Shown here: positions 21,292 through 29,876 of the stretch, in pieces | Layout: each line of letters begins with the position of its first letter | How positions within the stretch are numbered: position 1 is the stretch's first letter | Assembly (NCBI RefSeq): GCF_001957135.1 | Contig: NZ_MPHK01000003.1 | Coordinates: forward strand, 62,001 to 126,000 | From: Shewanella sp. UCD-KL21 | GTDB taxonomy: Bacteria; Pseudomonadota; Gammaproteobacteria; Enterobacterales; Shewanellaceae | Direction: 5' to 3' | DNA: 64,000 nt | Made by a program: the position numbers and the translations under genes | Notes under the pieces: model-generated | What the model saw: the letters and a program-made list of their open reading frames with translations, nothing else | Told to the model about the DNA's origin: nothing | Databases searched by the model: none

Positions 21292-21723
21292 TTACTCGTC
21301 AGCGTGATCACAGCTGTCATTGGTGCAGTGACCGTATAAATATAAGCTGTGGTGAGTTAGCTTAATATTATGACGCATTGCTATTTCGTCTTGACGACGT
21401 TCAATGACTTCATCAGAGAATTCAATTACTTTATCGCAGGTTAAGCAAACAAGATGATCATGATGCTTTTGGGTCGACATTTCAAAAACAGCTTTGCCGC
21501 TTTCAAAATGGTGACGATTAAGAATGCCCGCATCATCAAATTGGTTTAAAACGCGATAAACAGTAGCTAAGCCAATTTCCTCACCAATATCGAGTAATTT
21601 CTTGTACAGATCCTCTGCACTGATATGTTGGTTTTCAGGGGCTTGCATTAGTTCTAGAATTTTAACTCGTGGCAGTGTTATCTTTAAACCTGCTTTCTTG
21701 AGTGCTTGATTTCCATCTGTCAT
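21292..21723 (-). CDS. fur: Ferric uptake regulator Fur
   Basis: This is the iron-dependent repressor, 143 residues. The N-terminal winged helix carries the recognition helix GLATVYRVLNQF. The metal-binding region HHDHLVCLTC is at residues 87-96, with the structural zinc cysteines at 93 and 96 and a second Cys pair at 133 and 138 (CTNDSC). A Fur-box-like sequence about 40 bases upstream suggests autoregulation. Confidence 0.98.
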   Translation of the reverse strand: MTDGNQALKKAGLKITLPRVKILELMQAPENQHISAEDLYKKLLDIGEEIGLATVYRVLNQFDDAGILNRHHFESGKAVFEMSTQKHHDHLVCLTCDKVIEFSDEVIERRQDEIAMRHNIKLTHHSLYLYGHCTNDSCDHADE

Positions 21724-21764
21724 CGCTAATCTCTTGATTACAGAACCTTAACGGTTCCTCCGTG

Positions 21765-21783
21765 GATAATTAGGATCATTATA
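21765..21783. promoter_or_regulatory. Predicted Fur box in the fur promoter
   Basis: The 19 bases starting GATAATTAGG agree with the classical Fur consensus (GATAATGATAATCATTATC) at 15 of 19 positions by eye. The position upstream of fur fits autoregulation. The AT-rich context makes chance matches possible. Confidence 0.6.
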
Positions 21784-21983
21784 TGTGTTGCAATCAGAAA
21801 CTGGAACCTTTCAAATGAGTTAATCGTCATATAAGCAGTGATTTTGGCCAATGAGCCATACAATATTGACCATTAGGTTAAAATTCACCTAATAAACTTA
21901 CTTATACTAAGGGATTATTGAGCAATAACGGCTTTTATATCACTATAGTGTTAAATAAGCTTATCAAGCTTTGTACCCAGTAA

Positions 21984-21998
21984 TGATAATTATAATCA
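21984..21998. promoter_or_regulatory. Predicted Fur box immediately upstream of cobB
   Basis: TGATAATTATAATCA fits the 7-1-7 Fur pattern TGATAAT-N-ATTATCA with one mismatch. It ends 15 bases before the cobB ATG, where a bound repressor could block transcription or overlap the start region. It is not shown to be functional. Confidence 0.45.
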
Positions 21999-22013
21999 AA
22001 ACAAGGAATTCAC

Positions 22014-22760
22014 ATGTATCGGCAGATTGTGGTCTTAACTGGCGCAGGTATTTCCGCTGAATCGGGGATAAAAACATTTCGCGATGAAGACGGTTTGTGG
22101 GAGCAGCATCATATTGAAGATGTAGCCACCCCTGAAGGTTATGCCCGCGATATCAATTTAGTTGAACGCTTTTATAATAGCCGCTGGGAAAACCTCCATA
22201 GCGGTGAGGTTCATCCTAATGCCGCCCATGCAGCATTAGCAAAATTAGAAGCTGAATTTTCTGGCAAGCTACTGGTGATCACTCAAAATGTAGATGATTT
22301 ACACGAGCGGGCAGGTTCAAAGCGTTTATTACATATGCATGGGGAATTATCTAAAGGACGTTGCCCACAGTCATTGCAAACCTTTGTCCTTAGAGAACCT
22401 TTTGGTGAAGACAATTGCTGTACCTGTTGTATTCCGGCCAAACGGTTAAGGCCGCATATTGTCTGGTTTGGTGAAATGCCATTTGGTATGGATAGAATTC
22501 ATGATGCGCTGGATAACTGTGATTTATTTATCGCTATCGGAACTTCTGGGACAGTTTATCCCGCAGCAGGTTTTGTCGACAGCGCTAATCATCATGGGGC
22601 GCAAACAGTCGAAGTAAATCTGTTAGCAGCAGATCGCCATAGCCAATTTCAATATCATTTTACCGGTAAAGCAGGTGATGTTGTGCCTGCGTTAGTCGAG
22701 TCAATTTTAGCCGGTAAAACCCTTGGCAGTGAAGCCGCAACAAAGGAAATGAGTGCTTGA
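22014..22760 (+). CDS. cobB: NAD-dependent protein deacylase (sirtuin) CobB
   Basis: This 248-residue sirtuin removes acetyl and succinyl groups from lysines using NAD. Motifs in order are GAGISAESGI and FRDEDGLW (NAD site), FYNSR, whose Tyr and Arg three residues apart define acyl-pocket (desuccinylase) sirtuins, TQNVDDLHERAG, catalytic His in HMHGEL, the zinc region with CCTCC, and VWFGEMPFGM. The E. coli protein has the same layout. The last four bases overlap a downstream kinase gene. A Fur-box-like site lies upstream. Confidence 0.96.
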   Translation: MYRQIVVLTGAGISAESGIKTFRDEDGLWEQHHIEDVATPEGYARDINLVERFYNSRWENLHSGEVHPNAAHAALAKLEAEFSGKLLVITQNVDDLHERAGSKRLLHMHGELSKGRCPQSLQTFVLREPFGEDNCCTCCIPAKRLRPHIVWFGEMPFGMDRIHDALDNCDLFIAIGTSGTVYPAAGFVDSANHHGAQTVEVNLLAADRHSQFQYHFTGKAGDVVPALVESILAGKTLGSEAATKEMSA

Positions 22761-23212
22761 GTAGTGAAAAAGTTGCGATAATTTTACGTGGTTTACCTGG
22801 TAGTGGTAAATCAACTTGGGTTAATGAATTCATTGAAAGTTTAGGGGTAGATAACGCCATACATATTCGGCAATATGGCTATTTTTCTACTGACAGTTAT
22901 TTTGTCCGTAATGGCGAATACTGCTTTAATCCCAAAAAATTAACTCAGTATCATCAAGCCAATTTAAGCGCATTTATTAATGCACTGGCTCATAACGAGC
23001 CATATGTTATTTGTGATAATACCAATGTATGTCGTTGGGAATATATGGCTTATGAAGCAGCGGCTAAGGCTTTGGGTTATCAAGTAAGAGTGTTGGTAAT
23101 GGGTGATCCTAAGAGTGTAGAGCATCAAAAATTATGTGCTAAACGTAACCAGCATAAGGTGCCATTGGCGCAAATTACTAAAATGGGATCAATGTTTGAA
23201 CTTGATGATTAG
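22757..23212 (+). CDS. Small P-loop kinase (AAA / polynucleotide-kinase-like)
   Basis: This 151-residue protein has a Walker A motif GLPGSGKSTW near residues 12-21 and later CDNTNVCRWEYMAYEAAA followed by GYQVRVLVMGDP (quoted in part). That DNTN...W...Y...GY pattern is seen in the polynucleotide-kinase-like domain of N4BP2-type and related small ATPases. The start is a TTG at 22757, overlapping the cobB stop by 4 bases, with AAAGGAAATG upstream as ribosome site. Coupled translation with a sirtuin is clear from the sequence. The substrate (nucleic acid end, nucleotide or small molecule) is not known. Confidence 0.8.
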   Translation: MSSEKVAIILRGLPGSGKSTWVNEFIESLGVDNAIHIRQYGYFSTDSYFVRNGEYCFNPKKLTQYHQANLSAFINALAHNEPYVICDNTNVCRWEYMAYEAAAKALGYQVRVLVMGDPKSVEHQKLCAKRNQHKVPLAQITKMGSMFELDD

Positions 23213-23232
23213 ATTCGTTTATTAGATTAAAT

Positions 23233-23258
23233 AAAAAGGCGCCGCGGCGCCTTTTTTG
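23233..23258. terminator. Bidirectional terminator between the kinase and the CpdB-like gene
   Basis: AAAAAGGCGCC directly joined to GGCGCCTTTTTT forms a strong GC stem between two convergent genes. Confidence 0.88.
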
Positions 23259-23268
23259 ATGTTAAAGG

Positions 23269-25347
23269 TTATTTAGTTTTAACAGCCGATTGCAGGTCAA
23301 TATTGTAAATCGCAAAACCAAATTCATCTGTGATATCAGTGCGCTTTGTCATAGGGCGCACTTGATAGTCGCTGATAAATTTATTAGCAAGTTCACTGTT
23401 TTGGGTTTCAAAGCGAATATCTAAAGCTTTTGCTGACTTAATGGTCATAAAGTCCCAGTTATTATCTGCACTTGGATCCACCTCGCCATGGCTTTGTGTT
23501 GCTTCAGTAATATATTGCGCTACGGCTTCACGGTTGGTGTCTGGTAATTCCATCACTACGAACTCAGAACCCGTACCGGCGAATTTACCACCAAATGCGC
23601 GGAAATTATTGGTTGCGATTATAAACTCTTTGGCATTAAATTCAGCACCGCTGATAACTGTGTCGCCGTCAGTGTAACTTAGGCCGACTATTCGGTTAGC
23701 ATCGGCATTAACTAATGCACAATCGCCATCAAATTTATTCGGTTGAGTCACATCAATGCTGTAGCTAACACCATCTATGACATCAAAGTTATAGGTACGG
23801 TGGGTATTCCAGTTTATCAGGTATTGTGGTTCAGTAGAGTTAACATCAATTTGATTAAATTGGTTGGCGCTGCATTCTAGCCAGTCTTTGACTTGAGCAC
23901 CGCTTACTTTGACAGCAACCAAAGTATTTGGATACAAGTATAAATCGGCCGCATTTTTATAAGTTAGCTCGCCACTTGGGACTTGCACATAAGACTCTGC
24001 ATCAGCGGTGGTGCTATGGCGACCGCCAGCTTTAAATGGCGCAGCAGCCGACAACACCGGAATACCTGTTAATGCCCCCGTTAAGTTTGCTTTCACTTTA
24101 GCGATTTGTGCATCTGATACAATTTGTACTGTGGGATCATCTTGTACTAAGGTCAAAAAGCTAAACATATCAGCCGATGCTTTACCTATGGGCTGATCGA
24201 CATAATCTAATGTCGCTTGATGCTCTTTGGCTACAGCATCACGGATGGTTTTATCAGCGGTCACCAGCTCAGGGTTAGTCGCACTTTTATCAAAAATAGG
24301 CAAGGCTTTGGCTATGCTATCAACAATTGTCCAGCTGCCATCTTGTAATGCTAACTCAAAATCAATAACCCCGAGATTATCGCCCCAGCGACCAGGCATC
24401 ACTGCTGCAACGCCATTAATGGTGCCTTTATTTATGTCGGTATTTTTCAGATCTGCAAAGGTACTTGAAGGGAATATTGAATGACTATGACCAAAGGTAA
24501 TCGCATCAATACCCGCAACTTTTGATAATGCCCAAGTGGCGTTTTCATCATTAATGTCGATGGGGTTTTCAGGGCTGCCGACCCCAGAGTGGGGAATAGC
24601 GACGATAATGTCTGCGCCTTGGGCTTTCATCATTGGCACGAACTTTTCAGCCGCTTCTATAATGCCCATTACGCTGACTTTCCCCGTAAGGTTTTGTTTG
24701 TCCCATAAAAGAATTTGTGGTGGTACAAAACCAATATAGCCGATTTTAATGATGTGTTTGTTGCCATTGGTGTCGACGACGGCTTTGTCTTCAATGATAT
24801 ACGGGGTAAATAGGTTTTCGCCTTTAACTTTGTTATCCCAGCAGTCGGCTTCACATAATACGTTGGCGTTAATATAGGGGAATTTGGCACCCGCGAGAGA
24901 CTGAAATAAAAAATCTAAACCGTAGTTAAATTCGTGATTACCAATGTTACCAACAGAGTAACCTAAGGTATTCATTGCTTTATATGCTGGGTGAGTATCA
25001 AGCAGCATGGTTTCTTGTTTGAAATTGTGAGCAACATAGTCACCCATAGGGCTGCCTTGAAGCAAGTCACCATTATCAACTAAGACAACATTATCAGCAC
25101 TTTGACCATGTTGTTTGATTAAACTGGCAGTGCGGGCGAAGCCTATGGTTGGATCATATTTTGTTTTGTAATAATCAAAATCCATGATGTTGGCATGGAG
25201 ATCTGATGTTTCTAAAATACGTAGATTAACCGTAAGGGGCGCAGTATCAACTGACTTAACATCAGTCGTCTTATCATGTAATGAATCACAGCCGCTAACG
25301 CCGAGTACGCCAGCAATAATAGTGACTAGTAGCTTTTGCTTTACCAT
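23269..25347 (-). CDS. cpdB: 2',3'-cyclic-nucleotide 2'-phosphodiesterase / 3'-nucleotidase, lipoprotein
   Basis: This 692-residue CpdB-type enzyme would hydrolyse cyclic nucleotides and 3'-nucleotides to nucleosides in the cell envelope. The metallophosphatase motifs are in order: ETSDLHANI, DNGDLLQGSP, NIGNHEFNYG, IPHSGVG, GHSHSIF. The C-terminal 5'-nucleotidase domain follows, with FRAFGGKF. The signal peptide ends in GVSGC, a lipobox with Cys20 followed by Asp, whereas E. coli CpdB is a soluble periplasmic protein of about 647 residues. The +2 Asp would favour inner-membrane retention under the E. coli Lol rule. Confidence 0.9.
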   Translation of the reverse strand: MVKQKLLVTIIAGVLGVSGCDSLHDKTTDVKSVDTAPLTVNLRILETSDLHANIMDFDYYKTKYDPTIGFARTASLIKQHGQSADNVVLVDNGDLLQGSPMGDYVAHNFKQETMLLDTHPAYKAMNTLGYSVGNIGNHEFNYGLDFLFQSLAGAKFPYINANVLCEADCWDNKVKGENLFTPYIIEDKAVVDTNGNKHIIKIGYIGFVPPQILLWDKQNLTGKVSVMGIIEAAEKFVPMMKAQGADIIVAIPHSGVGSPENPIDINDENATWALSKVAGIDAITFGHSHSIFPSSTFADLKNTDINKGTINGVAAVMPGRWGDNLGVIDFELALQDGSWTIVDSIAKALPIFDKSATNPELVTADKTIRDAVAKEHQATLDYVDQPIGKASADMFSFLTLVQDDPTVQIVSDAQIAKVKANLTGALTGIPVLSAAAPFKAGGRHSTTADAESYVQVPSGELTYKNAADLYLYPNTLVAVKVSGAQVKDWLECSANQFNQIDVNSTEPQYLINWNTHRTYNFDVIDGVSYSIDVTQPNKFDGDCALVNADANRIVGLSYTDGDTVISGAEFNAKEFIIATNNFRAFGGKFAGTGSEFVVMELPDTNREAVAQYITEATQSHGEVDPSADNNWDFMTIKSAKALDIRFETQNSELANKFISDYQVRPMTKRTDITDEFGFAIYNIDLQSAVKTK

Positions 25348-25614
25348 TATTTTCTCTCTTATTATGACCCTGAGCTTGATTTTTATGCTCTATTATTTTG
25401 TTAACTCATAGGGTTTGCTTGTTGAGTTAATTGCCGTGGATTATACAGAAACAATATTACAAAGTTATGATTTGATGGGGGATAAGTTAACTAAAATGGT
25501 TATTAGAGGCAGTTTGTTGAATATTTTTTGATTGTTATGGGCTGAGTGTTTGATTTAGCGGGCTGTAAATTGATAGTGCAGCGCTTTAATGACAATAAAG
25601 CATTTTTTATCAGT
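25348..25614. other. Intergenic region between the cpdB start and the M3 peptidase terminator
   Basis: Apart from the presumed cpdB promoter I see no gene here. The sequence is AT-rich. Confidence 0.5.
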
Positions 25615-25645
25615 ATAAAAAAGCACCGCTTAGCAGCGGCGCTTT
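25615..25645 (-). terminator. Rho-independent terminator of the M3 peptidase gene
   Basis: On the minus strand GCGCCGCT, loop GCTA, then AGCGGTGC (one G-T wobble) is followed by TTTTTTATA. It lies about 100 bases downstream of the stop. Confidence 0.75.
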
Positions 25646-25743
25646 GGGTCAGAAGATTAGCTTATTTCAGCTAGCCTGATGCTAACAGCTCAGGCTTTGT
25701 GCGATGCAGGCAGTGGATTGCCAGCAGTGTTTATCTGCTAAGG

Positions 25744-27936
25744 TTACTCTGCTGCGTTATCTTCTAATAAGCCGCGGCTTCTAAGCAGTGGCTCGATCCC
25801 AGCATCTTTACCACGGAACTGACGGTAAAGCTGCATTGGGTCGGCGCTGCCGCCTTGAGACAAGATATTGTCTCTAAAAGCTTGGGCTGTTGCTGGGTCA
25901 AAAATACCATTTTCTTTAAATGCTTCAAAAGCATCCGCGCCTAAAATATCAGACCAAAGATAGCTGTAATAACCCGCAGAATAACCACCGGCAAAAATAT
26001 GCGAGAAGTAACTGCTGCGATAGCGTGGGGCAATTTCTTTAATCAAGCCCATATTGGCAAGTGACTCAGCTTCAAATTCAGCCGCATCTCTTAATTTAGT
26101 GTCTGTTAATGTATGCCAGTCTAAGTCAAGCTTAGTGGCTGCCATATATTCAACGGTAGCAAAGCCTTGGTTAAACTTGCTCGCCGCTTGAATTTTCTTC
26201 ACTAATTCAGTTGGGATCACTTCGCCGGTTTTATAATGTTTCGCAAATTGGGCTAACACTTCAGGCTGCGTCATCCAGTTTTCCATCACTTGTGATGGGA
26301 ACTCAACATAATCACGAGGTACTGAAGTCCCTGATTGAGAGGCATATTCAACCTTGGATAGCATGCCGTGCAGTGCATGTCCAAACTCGTGGAATAGGGT
26401 ACTAGCTTCATCAAATGTTAGTAGTGAAGGCTCATCACCTGTTGGGCGTGGGTAGTTAAGTACATTGACAATAATTGGCTTTGACTCAACACCGTTCATA
26501 TTAGATTGTGAGCGGAAGGCATTCATCCACGCACCGCCACGCTTGCTATCGCGCACGTAGTAGTCACCTAAGAAAATAGCCATTAAAGAACCGTCTTTGT
26601 CATAAACTTCCCAGGTTCTGACATCTGGGTGGTATTTAGGTAAGTCAGTACGTTCTTTCACTGTGATGCCAAATAAACGATTCGCGGTATAAAATACACC
26701 TTCTAATGTTGATTCAAGTGAAAAATAAGGCCGCGTTTGTTGCTCATTAAAGTCGTATTTGGCAACACGGATTTGATCTGAGTAATACCACCAATCCCAT
26801 GCTTGTAGGGTAAAGTCACCGCCTTGTGAGTCGATAACGGCTTGCATATCAGCAACTTCAGCATTAGCTTGTGCAAGGGCTGCAGGCCATACTTTATCTA
26901 GTAAGGCGTAAACATTTTCTGGGGTTTTAGCTGTGCGTTCTTCTAATACAAAATGAGCATGAGTTTTATAGCCCATTAAGTTAGCTTTTTCTGCGCGAAG
27001 TGCCGCTATTTTCGCTAAGCCTGCTTTGTTATCATTAGCATTATTATTATTGGCACGCTCAATATAACCTTTGAACAGCGCTTCTCTTAAATCACGATTT
27101 TCAGCATAGGTCAAAAACGGCGTAATAGAAGGGCGTGAAGTGGTAAATACCCACTTGCCTTCGTGGCCGCGTTTTGTGGCTGTAGCTGCAGCGGTATCGA
27201 TTATATCTTGGGGTAGGCCAGCTAAATCTGCCGCGTTATCAATGACCAACTCAAATGCGTTGGTTTCTGCCAGTAGGTTGTCACCAAACTCAAGGTTTAA
27301 CTTACCAATTTGTTCATTTAGCGCTCGTAAGGTGTTTTTATCTTCAGCAGATAAATTGGCACCACCACGGGTAAATCGCTTGTAGGTATCTTCTAAAAGC
27401 TTAGTTTGAGCGGTATTAAGTTGATAGGTGTCAGCTTGGTTGTAAACCGCTTTTACCCGCTGAAATAATTTATCATTTAAAAAAATGTCATCACTAGCAG
27501 ATGACAACATAGGTGAGACTTGTTTTGAAATCGCTTGTATTTCAGGGTTTGTGTGGGCACCGGTTAAATTATAAAAAACGCCCGATACTTTAGTGAGTAG
27601 CGCACCTGAAAACTCCATCGCTTCAATGGTGTTAGCGAAAGTTGCTGCATCAGCATTATTGGCAATGGCATTGATTTCTGCTTTACGCTCAGTAATACCC
27701 GCTTCAAATGCCGGTAAGAAATGCTCATTTTTGATGTTATCGAAATCTGGGATTTCCATAAAGGTATCATAGGGTTTAAAAAACGGATTACTCACCTCTT
27801 GGCTCGTGCTAGCTGTAGCAACCGCATTGGGTGCTTGAGACGATTGGACGCTTTCAAGATTATTATCTGAACATGCACTTAGCGCTAAAGTTAACGCCAT
27901 GGCAGAAAAAAGTGGTGTGAGGGTTAGTCCCTTCAT
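25744..27936 (-). CDS. dcp: Peptidyl-dipeptidase Dcp-like M3 metallopeptidase, lipoprotein
   Basis: This 730-residue zinc peptidase of family M3 has the HExxH zinc motif in TLFHEFGHALHGML near residue 505 and the downstream third ligand Glu in the helix after VEFPSQVMENW. Dcp enzymes remove dipeptides from peptide C-termini. The N-terminus is a lipoprotein signal (LALSAC, Cys22, followed by Ser), so it is predicted to be anchored in the envelope, unlike E. coli Dcp, which lacks such an anchor. Oligopeptidase A is a related alternative. It stands alone, flanked by terminators. Confidence 0.92.
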   Translation of the reverse strand: MKGLTLTPLFSAMALTLALSACSDNNLESVQSSQAPNAVATASTSQEVSNPFFKPYDTFMEIPDFDNIKNEHFLPAFEAGITERKAEINAIANNADAATFANTIEAMEFSGALLTKVSGVFYNLTGAHTNPEIQAISKQVSPMLSSASDDIFLNDKLFQRVKAVYNQADTYQLNTAQTKLLEDTYKRFTRGGANLSAEDKNTLRALNEQIGKLNLEFGDNLLAETNAFELVIDNAADLAGLPQDIIDTAAATATKRGHEGKWVFTTSRPSITPFLTYAENRDLREALFKGYIERANNNNANDNKAGLAKIAALRAEKANLMGYKTHAHFVLEERTAKTPENVYALLDKVWPAALAQANAEVADMQAVIDSQGGDFTLQAWDWWYYSDQIRVAKYDFNEQQTRPYFSLESTLEGVFYTANRLFGITVKERTDLPKYHPDVRTWEVYDKDGSLMAIFLGDYYVRDSKRGGAWMNAFRSQSNMNGVESKPIIVNVLNYPRPTGDEPSLLTFDEASTLFHEFGHALHGMLSKVEYASQSGTSVPRDYVEFPSQVMENWMTQPEVLAQFAKHYKTGEVIPTELVKKIQAASKFNQGFATVEYMAATKLDLDWHTLTDTKLRDAAEFEAESLANMGLIKEIAPRYRSSYFSHIFAGGYSAGYYSYLWSDILGADAFEAFKENGIFDPATAQAFRDNILSQGGSADPMQLYRQFRGKDAGIEPLLRSRGLLEDNAAE

Positions 27937-28107
27937 AATTATTTCCCTGTTTGCTTTGAAATGGTTGTTTAAATAACCCTATGCCGATGTATAAACCGTT
28001 AAAGAGTTACAAATCATCATTGTTATTTGTTTATGATTTGCGGCTAGATTAACAAATTTCGGTCATACTTTCGTTTACCTTTGCATTACTTTTGTAACAA
28101 AAGGATA

Positions 28108-28139
28108 CAAAAAAGGACCTAGCGTGTGTTAGGTCCTTT
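28108..28139 (-). terminator. Rho-independent terminator of the chemoreceptor-porin-binding-protein operon
   Basis: AAGGACCTA and TAGGTCCTT pair over 9 bp with an 8-base loop. On the minus strand the stem is followed by TTTTTTG. It lies about 65 bases past the binding-protein stop. Confidence 0.85.
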
Positions 28140-28204
28140 GAGAATTGTTAGCTATGTTGTTGTAGCGCTAATTTAGTATATTAATTCAGGGCTTTATGAT
28201 GAGC

Positions 28205-28597
28205 TTATGGCTTTAAAATTACTTTTACGCTGGCATCGACATCGGCTTCGTCAATATATCCGATAGCATTAGCGTCAGCAGCCACAGCCGCTTTCATGCC
28301 TGATGCGTCACCTACAGTGGCCGGTGGAGTCCCTTTACCTGTAAATACCTGCTTTGACCAAAAGGCTTTAAGTTGGGCATCAGATTTACCTGTAACAGTG
28401 CTATGAAATTCAGAACGCACAGGATTACCTTCTTCCAGTTCATAAACGACAAATGAAGAACCTTTGCCTAAAAAGGCTTTTTTAGCATCAGACTTGCTTA
28501 TATCAGCAGCGGCTGGATTACCGATCACTACTACGGCAGCATTAACAGAAAACACACAGCTCACACTGAGCGCTAAAATAGATAATAATTTTTTCAT
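28205..28597 (-). CDS. Small secreted PstS-like substrate-binding protein
   Basis: This 130-residue protein has a clear signal peptide ending ...VFSVNA. The mature part resembles the short phosphate-binding-like proteins of Shewanella and Vibrio (VVIGNP at the start, KKAFLGKG, FWSKQVFTGKG, and the terminal AIGYIDEADVDASVKVI). It is much shorter than PstS (about 320 residues), so it is roughly one lobe and there are no pst genes beside it. It follows the porin gene by 14 bases in the same operon. A ligand cannot be assigned; phosphate is the family label only. Confidence 0.75.
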   Translation of the reverse strand: MKKLLSILALSVSCVFSVNAAVVVIGNPAAADISKSDAKKAFLGKGSSFVVYELEEGNPVRSEFHSTVTGKSDAQLKAFWSKQVFTGKGTPPATVGDASGMKAAVAADANAIGYIDEADVDASVKVILKP

Positions 28598-28611
28598 TTC
28601 ATCACTCCTAA

Positions 28612-29808
28612 TTAAAATACAGCGTCAATTTTCACACTATAAACAGTGGTGCTGTCGTACATAAACTCACCCGTTAGTGGGTTGTAATCATTGCTTTCAA
28701 GATCACCACCAGTATCACCAAAATCATTTGCATAGGTGACATCAAATTTTAGCGCCACATTATCAATAGCATCCCAACGAAGCCCTAAGCTATAGGCTGT
28801 TCGCTCTCGATTTAATGCGAGTCCTAGAGGAACACCAATTTGTGGTGGTAACGCACTGCGAAAATCTTCATCAGTCGTTTTTAGATAGGCCACTGTGACA
28901 TAGGGCGTAAATGATTCAATGCGGTATCCGACAGTAAGGTAAGCTGATTCTGTATCTGCTAACAGTCCATCAACTTTGACTGCCGTCCACTCAGTAGCCG
29001 CAAGGAATGAACCATTATCGTAACTCGCTCCAACACCGGTAAAGGTCGCCTTCTCGTCATCAATTCCCATTATTGGGGAACCTGTTTCATCTTTAAGGTA
29101 GCCTTCAAGAGATGCTTGCCCATATACCGCACGTAGGGTCCAAGTCAAGTCGGTCCACGATAAGTTCGCACCAACTAAATTTGAAAAGTCGAGTAAGGCA
29201 ACATCTTCTTCTGCTTCTGATTGGCCACCAAAGCCTTGTAGCGTTAGGGTTGAGTCATCAAACTCAACATCATAGGAAATATCACCACCCGTGTATGATG
29301 AAAATGGGATTTGACCATAAACTTCTAGTGGTGGGCGGGCAAACGGCTGGGCATAACCAATATCAAGGTAATCTGAGTACATAAATAACGGCACGCGTAA
29401 TTTGCCAGCTCGAGCTTGAATGCCATTGTCGAAACGGTGCGAAATATATGCCCATTCAGCCTCGACATCCCAGTCATTTTCTCCACGCATCATTAACTGC
29501 ATAACCGCTTGGGTTTGATCTGAAATATTAAAGGTGCCTTGAAAACCCAGTTTACTGTCTTCTTCAAAGTTGGCTGAAGTGGTTGCGTTGTTATAACCAG
29601 CACTGTTATTTGCGCTAAGATAGCCAACACTGATAAAACCATTGAAATTGAATTTATCAGCCAAATTTGCTGTTTGTTGTTTTTGTAATGATTTAACTTG
29701 TTGTTCAAGTTTGGCTAATTTTTCATCGGTAGCGTCATTAGCCACAGCAAGTGCTGGTAGCATTGCGACTGAAATTGCTAAAGGTAGCGCTTTCAAATTA
29801 AAACTCAT
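28612..29808 (-). CDS. Outer-membrane porin with N-terminal coiled coil
   Basis: This 398-residue protein has a signal peptide (ending PALAVA), a short coiled-coil (EKLAKLEQQVKSLQKQ) and then alternating beta-strand sequence to a C-terminal Phe (KIDAVF), the outer-membrane insertion signature. The coiled-coil-plus-barrel layout is known from trimeric porins. It is the middle gene of an operon with an upstream chemoreceptor (68-base gap) and a downstream binding protein (14-base gap). Substrate unknown. Confidence 0.85.
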   Translation of the reverse strand: MSFNLKALPLAISVAMLPALAVANDATDEKLAKLEQQVKSLQKQQTANLADKFNFNGFISVGYLSANNSAGYNNATTSANFEEDSKLGFQGTFNISDQTQAVMQLMMRGENDWDVEAEWAYISHRFDNGIQARAGKLRVPLFMYSDYLDIGYAQPFARPPLEVYGQIPFSSYTGGDISYDVEFDDSTLTLQGFGGQSEAEEDVALLDFSNLVGANLSWTDLTWTLRAVYGQASLEGYLKDETGSPIMGIDDEKATFTGVGASYDNGSFLAATEWTAVKVDGLLADTESAYLTVGYRIESFTPYVTVAYLKTTDEDFRSALPPQIGVPLGLALNRERTAYSLGLRWDAIDNVALKFDVTYANDFGDTGGDLESNDYNPLTGEFMYDSTTVYSVKIDAVF

Positions 29809-29876
29809 AGTGTTACTCCTGGTTATTATTCTTAAGGCAGAAATAGTGTGATTTTCTACCTTTATATTTCTAATTA

